A DNA stretch of 7,325 bases from an uncultured Flavobacteriales bacterium (GTDB lineage: Bacteria > Bacteroidota > Bacteroidia > Flavobacteriales_D > Sanyastnellaceae): contig CALCNZ010000295.1 of the NCBI GenBank assembly GCA_937897625.1, positions 1 to 7,325 on the forward strand, given 5' to 3'. The notes below the pieces were generated by a model. That model worked only from the letters and a program-made list of their open reading frames with translations. It was not told where the DNA came from and did not search any database. A program made the translations under genes and the position numbers. Positions 5,146 through 7,325 of this stretch are shown in pieces; position 1 is the stretch's first letter, and each line of letters opens with the position of its first letter.

Positions 5146-7325
5146 ATGAAAACGATTAAGAGAATCGCAGTTTTAGGATCGGGAATCATGGGTTCGCGTA
5201 TTGCTTGCCACTTCGCACAATGCGGAATTCCCGTGCTGCTGCTAGACAGAACTTCCGACGACGAAAAAGACAGAAACAAAATCGTGAACGACTCGCTGAA
5301 AAATGCGCTGCTTTCTTCCCCCTCTCCCATTTACTCGAAGAAATTTGCTTCACGAATTACAACTGGAAATTTCGACGATAATTTGAAAGACATTGCCAAT
5401 TGCGATTGGATAATGGAAGTCATTATTGAAAAGCTTGAACCCAAACAAAGCCTGTTTGAAAAAGTTGAGCAATTCAGAAAACACGGAAGCATTGTCTCTA
5501 CCAACACAAGCGGCATTCCCATTCACCTCATTGCTGAAGGAAGAAGCGCCGATTTCAAAAAGAATTTCATAGGAACACACTTTTTCAATCCACCGAGATA
5601 TTTGCGCTTGTTGGAAATAATTCCAATTCCTGAAACCGACCCAGAACTCATTTCCTTCCTGAAAGAATTCGGAAGTTTGAAATTGGGGAAGGAAGTCGTC
5701 TTGTGCAAAGACACGCCAGCATTCATTGCGAACCGCGTTGGCGTGTTCAGCATACAAGCCTTGCTTCACAGCATGAAGGAATTAGAACTAACCGTTGAAG
5801 AAGTTGATAAACTCAGCGGAACAATCATGGGCAGACCGAAGTCTGCAACATTTCGCACCTGCGATGTCGTTGGATTAGACACGTTGGTTCACGTTGCAAA
5901 TGGACTTTTCGCAGTTGCTCAAAGCGACGAACAACATGCACTCTTCGCTTCCCCTGATTTCATTCAAACCATGATCAACAATCAATGGTTGGGCGATAAA
6001 ACGAAACAAGGTTTCTATAAAAAAACCAAAGGAGAAAACGGAGAGAAAGAAATTCTTGTGTTGGATTTAAACACACTGGAATACCGCAAACAAAACAAAG
6101 TGAAATTTGCTTCGTACGACGCAGCAAAATTGATCGATGATCTTCCTTCACGTTTGAAACACTTATACAATTCAACCGACAAAGCAGGGAAATTCTACAA
6201 GAAAATGTTTCATTCCTTATTCTCTTATGTGAGTTTCAGAATGAATGAAATTGCAGATGAATTGAAAGACGTAGACGCTGCACTGCGCGCTGGATTCGGA
6301 TGGGAACTCGGTCCTTTCGAATTGTGGGATACACTTGGATTTGAAGCTTGTCTTTCGAACATGTTGAACGAGGGATATACAGTTGCTCCCTGGATTCATG
6401 AAATGAAAAAATCTGGATTTACTTCCTTCTACAATCACGAAGAAAACCCAGCGCAATTCCTTCCAACCGAAAATAAATACGGTGTTATTCAAAGAAGTGA
6501 ACAAGCGCGCACCTTGGACTCGTTCAAAGAAATAATTTGGACGAACAGCGCTTGTGTCATCCGTCACATTGGCGATGGAATTTTAGCGCTTTCATGGAAA
6601 ACAAAAATGAATACCATTGGCGGAGAAGTGCTTGCGGGCATTAACAAAGCCATTGACCTGGCTGAAGAAAAATACAACGGATTGGTCGTATACAACCAAG
6701 GCGATAATTTCTCTGCCGGCGCGAATGTGGGAATGATTTTCATGTTCGCTGTTGAACAGGAATACGAAGAACTCGATATGGCCATTCGCTATTTTCAAAA
6801 AACCGTCATGCGCCTTCGCTATTCAAATATACCTGTGGTGCTTGCCCCGCATGGACTTGCACTTGGAGGAGCGTGCGAAATGTCTATGCATGCAGACGCT
6901 ACTGTGGCTCATGCAGAAACATACATGGGGTTGGTTGAAATGGGTGTTGGAGTTATTCCAGGTGGCGCAGGAACCAAGGAATTTGCGCTTCGCGCATCTG
7001 ACGAAATGAAAGATGGAGACGTTCGCTTGAATGCGCTTCGAAATAGATTTTTAACGGTTGGTCAGGCAAAGGTGGGAACTTCCGCGGAAGAGGCTTTTGA
7101 ATTGGGGTACCTCAGCAAAGAAAAAGATGAGATCTGCGTAAGCCGCGCCCATCAGCTCATGCGCGCGAAAGAAGTGTGTTTGAATCTTCATCACGCTGGA
7201 TATTCTGCACCACAAGAACGCAAAGACATAACAGTGCTAGGAAATGAAGGATTGGGTATTGTTTACGCCGGCGCTTCTTCCATGAAATCTGGAAATTATA
7301 TTTCAGAACACGATCAATTCATTAG
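5146..7325 (+). CDS. fadN: 3-hydroxyacyl-CoA dehydrogenase/enoyl-CoA hydratase fusion, FadN-like (3' end outside window)
   Basis: This two-enzyme protein handles consecutive beta-oxidation steps: hydration of enoyl-CoA and NAD-dependent oxidation of 3-hydroxyacyl-CoA. The frame is open to the window end (726 codons seen). An in-frame TAA at 5134-5136 just upstream of ATG 5146 fixes the start. The Rossmann domain comes first, with GSGIMG (11-16), STNTSGIPI (118-126), THFFNPP (144-150) and LLEIIP (155-160); His145 and Glu157 match the catalytic pair. The 3HCDH C-terminal region follows (ANRVG 195-199, WLGDKTKQGFY 281-291). The hydratase domain is last (about 470 on): NFSAGAN (521-527), HGLALGGACEMS (569-580) and GLVEMGVGVIPGGAGT (595-610), keeping both family glutamates, Glu578 and Glu598. 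This dehydrogenase-first order is that of Bacillus FadN and opposite to E. coli FadB. I infer a missing tail of about 60-80 residues, and often a thiolase gene next. Confidence 0.93.
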   Translation, partial: MKTIKRIAVLGSGIMGSRIACHFAQCGIPVLLLDRTSDDEKDRNKIVNDSLKNALLSSPSPIYSKKFASRITTGNFDDNLKDIANCDWIMEVIIEKLEPKQSLFEKVEQFRKHGSIVSTNTSGIPIHLIAEGRSADFKKNFIGTHFFNPPRYLRLLEIIPIPETDPELISFLKEFGSLKLGKEVVLCKDTPAFIANRVGVFSIQALLHSMKELELTVEEVDKLSGTIMGRPKSATFRTCDVVGLDTLVHVANGLFAVAQSDEQHALFASPDFIQTMINNQWLGDKTKQGFYKKTKGENGEKEILVLDLNTLEYRKQNKVKFASYDAAKLIDDLPSRLKHLYNSTDKAGKFYKKMFHSLFSYVSFRMNEIADELKDVDAALRAGFGWELGPFELWDTLGFEACLSNMLNEGYTVAPWIHEMKKSGFTSFYNHEENPAQFLPTENKYGVIQRSEQARTLDSFKEIIWTNSACVIRHIGDGILALSWKTKMNTIGGEVLAGINKAIDLAEEKYNGLVVYNQGDNFSAGANVGMIFMFAVEQEYEELDMAIRYFQKTVMRLRYSNIPVVLAPHGLALGGACEMSMHADATVAHAETYMGLVEMGVGVIPGGAGTKEFALRASDEMKDGDVRLNALRNRFLTVGQAKVGTSAEEAFELGYLSKEKDEICVSRAHQLMRAKEVCLNLHHAGYSAPQERKDITVLGNEGLGIVYAGASSMKSGNYISEHDQFI

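Noticed and set aside
5350..5769. Minus-strand 139-codon open frame
   Set aside because: It lies wholly inside the FadN-like gene, whose motifs are intact across the same region, and its sequence resembles no known family.
6217..6567. Minus-strand 116-codon open frame
   Set aside because: It is antisense to the FadN-like coding region, with no recognisable motif or ribosome binding site.
1..7325. Search for mobile elements, CRISPR repeats, tRNA genes, riboswitches or defence genes
   Set aside because: Almost all of the window is covered by intact housekeeping genes, and the short intergenic gaps show no such structure.

Overview
The window looks like ordinary housekeeping chromosome from a member of the Bacteroidota, probably a Flavobacteriia-like lineage. 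The reasons are a DUF1573-type C-terminus at the left edge, an FtsH of Bacteroidota type with a glycine-run linker, the gene set rsfS-ftsH-cdsA-psd divergent from a single-domain birA, weak or absent Shine-Dalgarno sites at most genes, and a TAnnTTTG-type -7 promoter candidate. The genus cannot be assigned from the sequence alone. I saw no mobile element, CRISPR array, tRNA or rRNA.

Layout, left to right. Positions 1-178 (+) hold the last 58 codons of a probable DUF1573 protein. A 41-nt perfect palindrome at 189-229 fits a bidirectional terminator between convergent genes. On the minus strand, 4283 down to 243, is a tightly packed operon in the order rsfS, ftsH, cdsA, psd: an 8-bp overlap, then gaps of 2 and 3 nt. 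A 69- to 81-nt divergent intergenic region then separates rsfS from birA (+, to 5096). After 49 nt comes a long FadN-type 3-hydroxyacyl-CoA dehydrogenase/enoyl-CoA hydratase fusion (+, from 5146), which is still open at the right edge. No stretch longer than about 100 bases lacks a gene.

How the genes fit together. The minus-strand operon joins ribosome silencing (RsfS), membrane protein quality control (FtsH) and two steps of phospholipid synthesis: CdsA makes CDP-diacylglycerol, and Psd makes phosphatidylethanolamine from phosphatidylserine. The phosphatidylserine synthase that connects them is not in this window. BirA charges the biotin carboxyl carrier of acetyl-CoA carboxylase, the entry to fatty acid synthesis, and the FadN-like enzyme runs two steps of beta-oxidation, so most of the window concerns membranes and fatty acids.

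The most unusual sequence features are a six-copy hexapeptide repeat (KA[E/A]PK[V/A/T]) in a lysine/alanine/proline tail on RsfS with a nested 54-bp duplication, nine consecutive glycines after the second membrane helix of FtsH, and an Asp in place of the usual Gly in the biotin-binding loop of BirA. I found nothing that amounts to a convincing new biological system.
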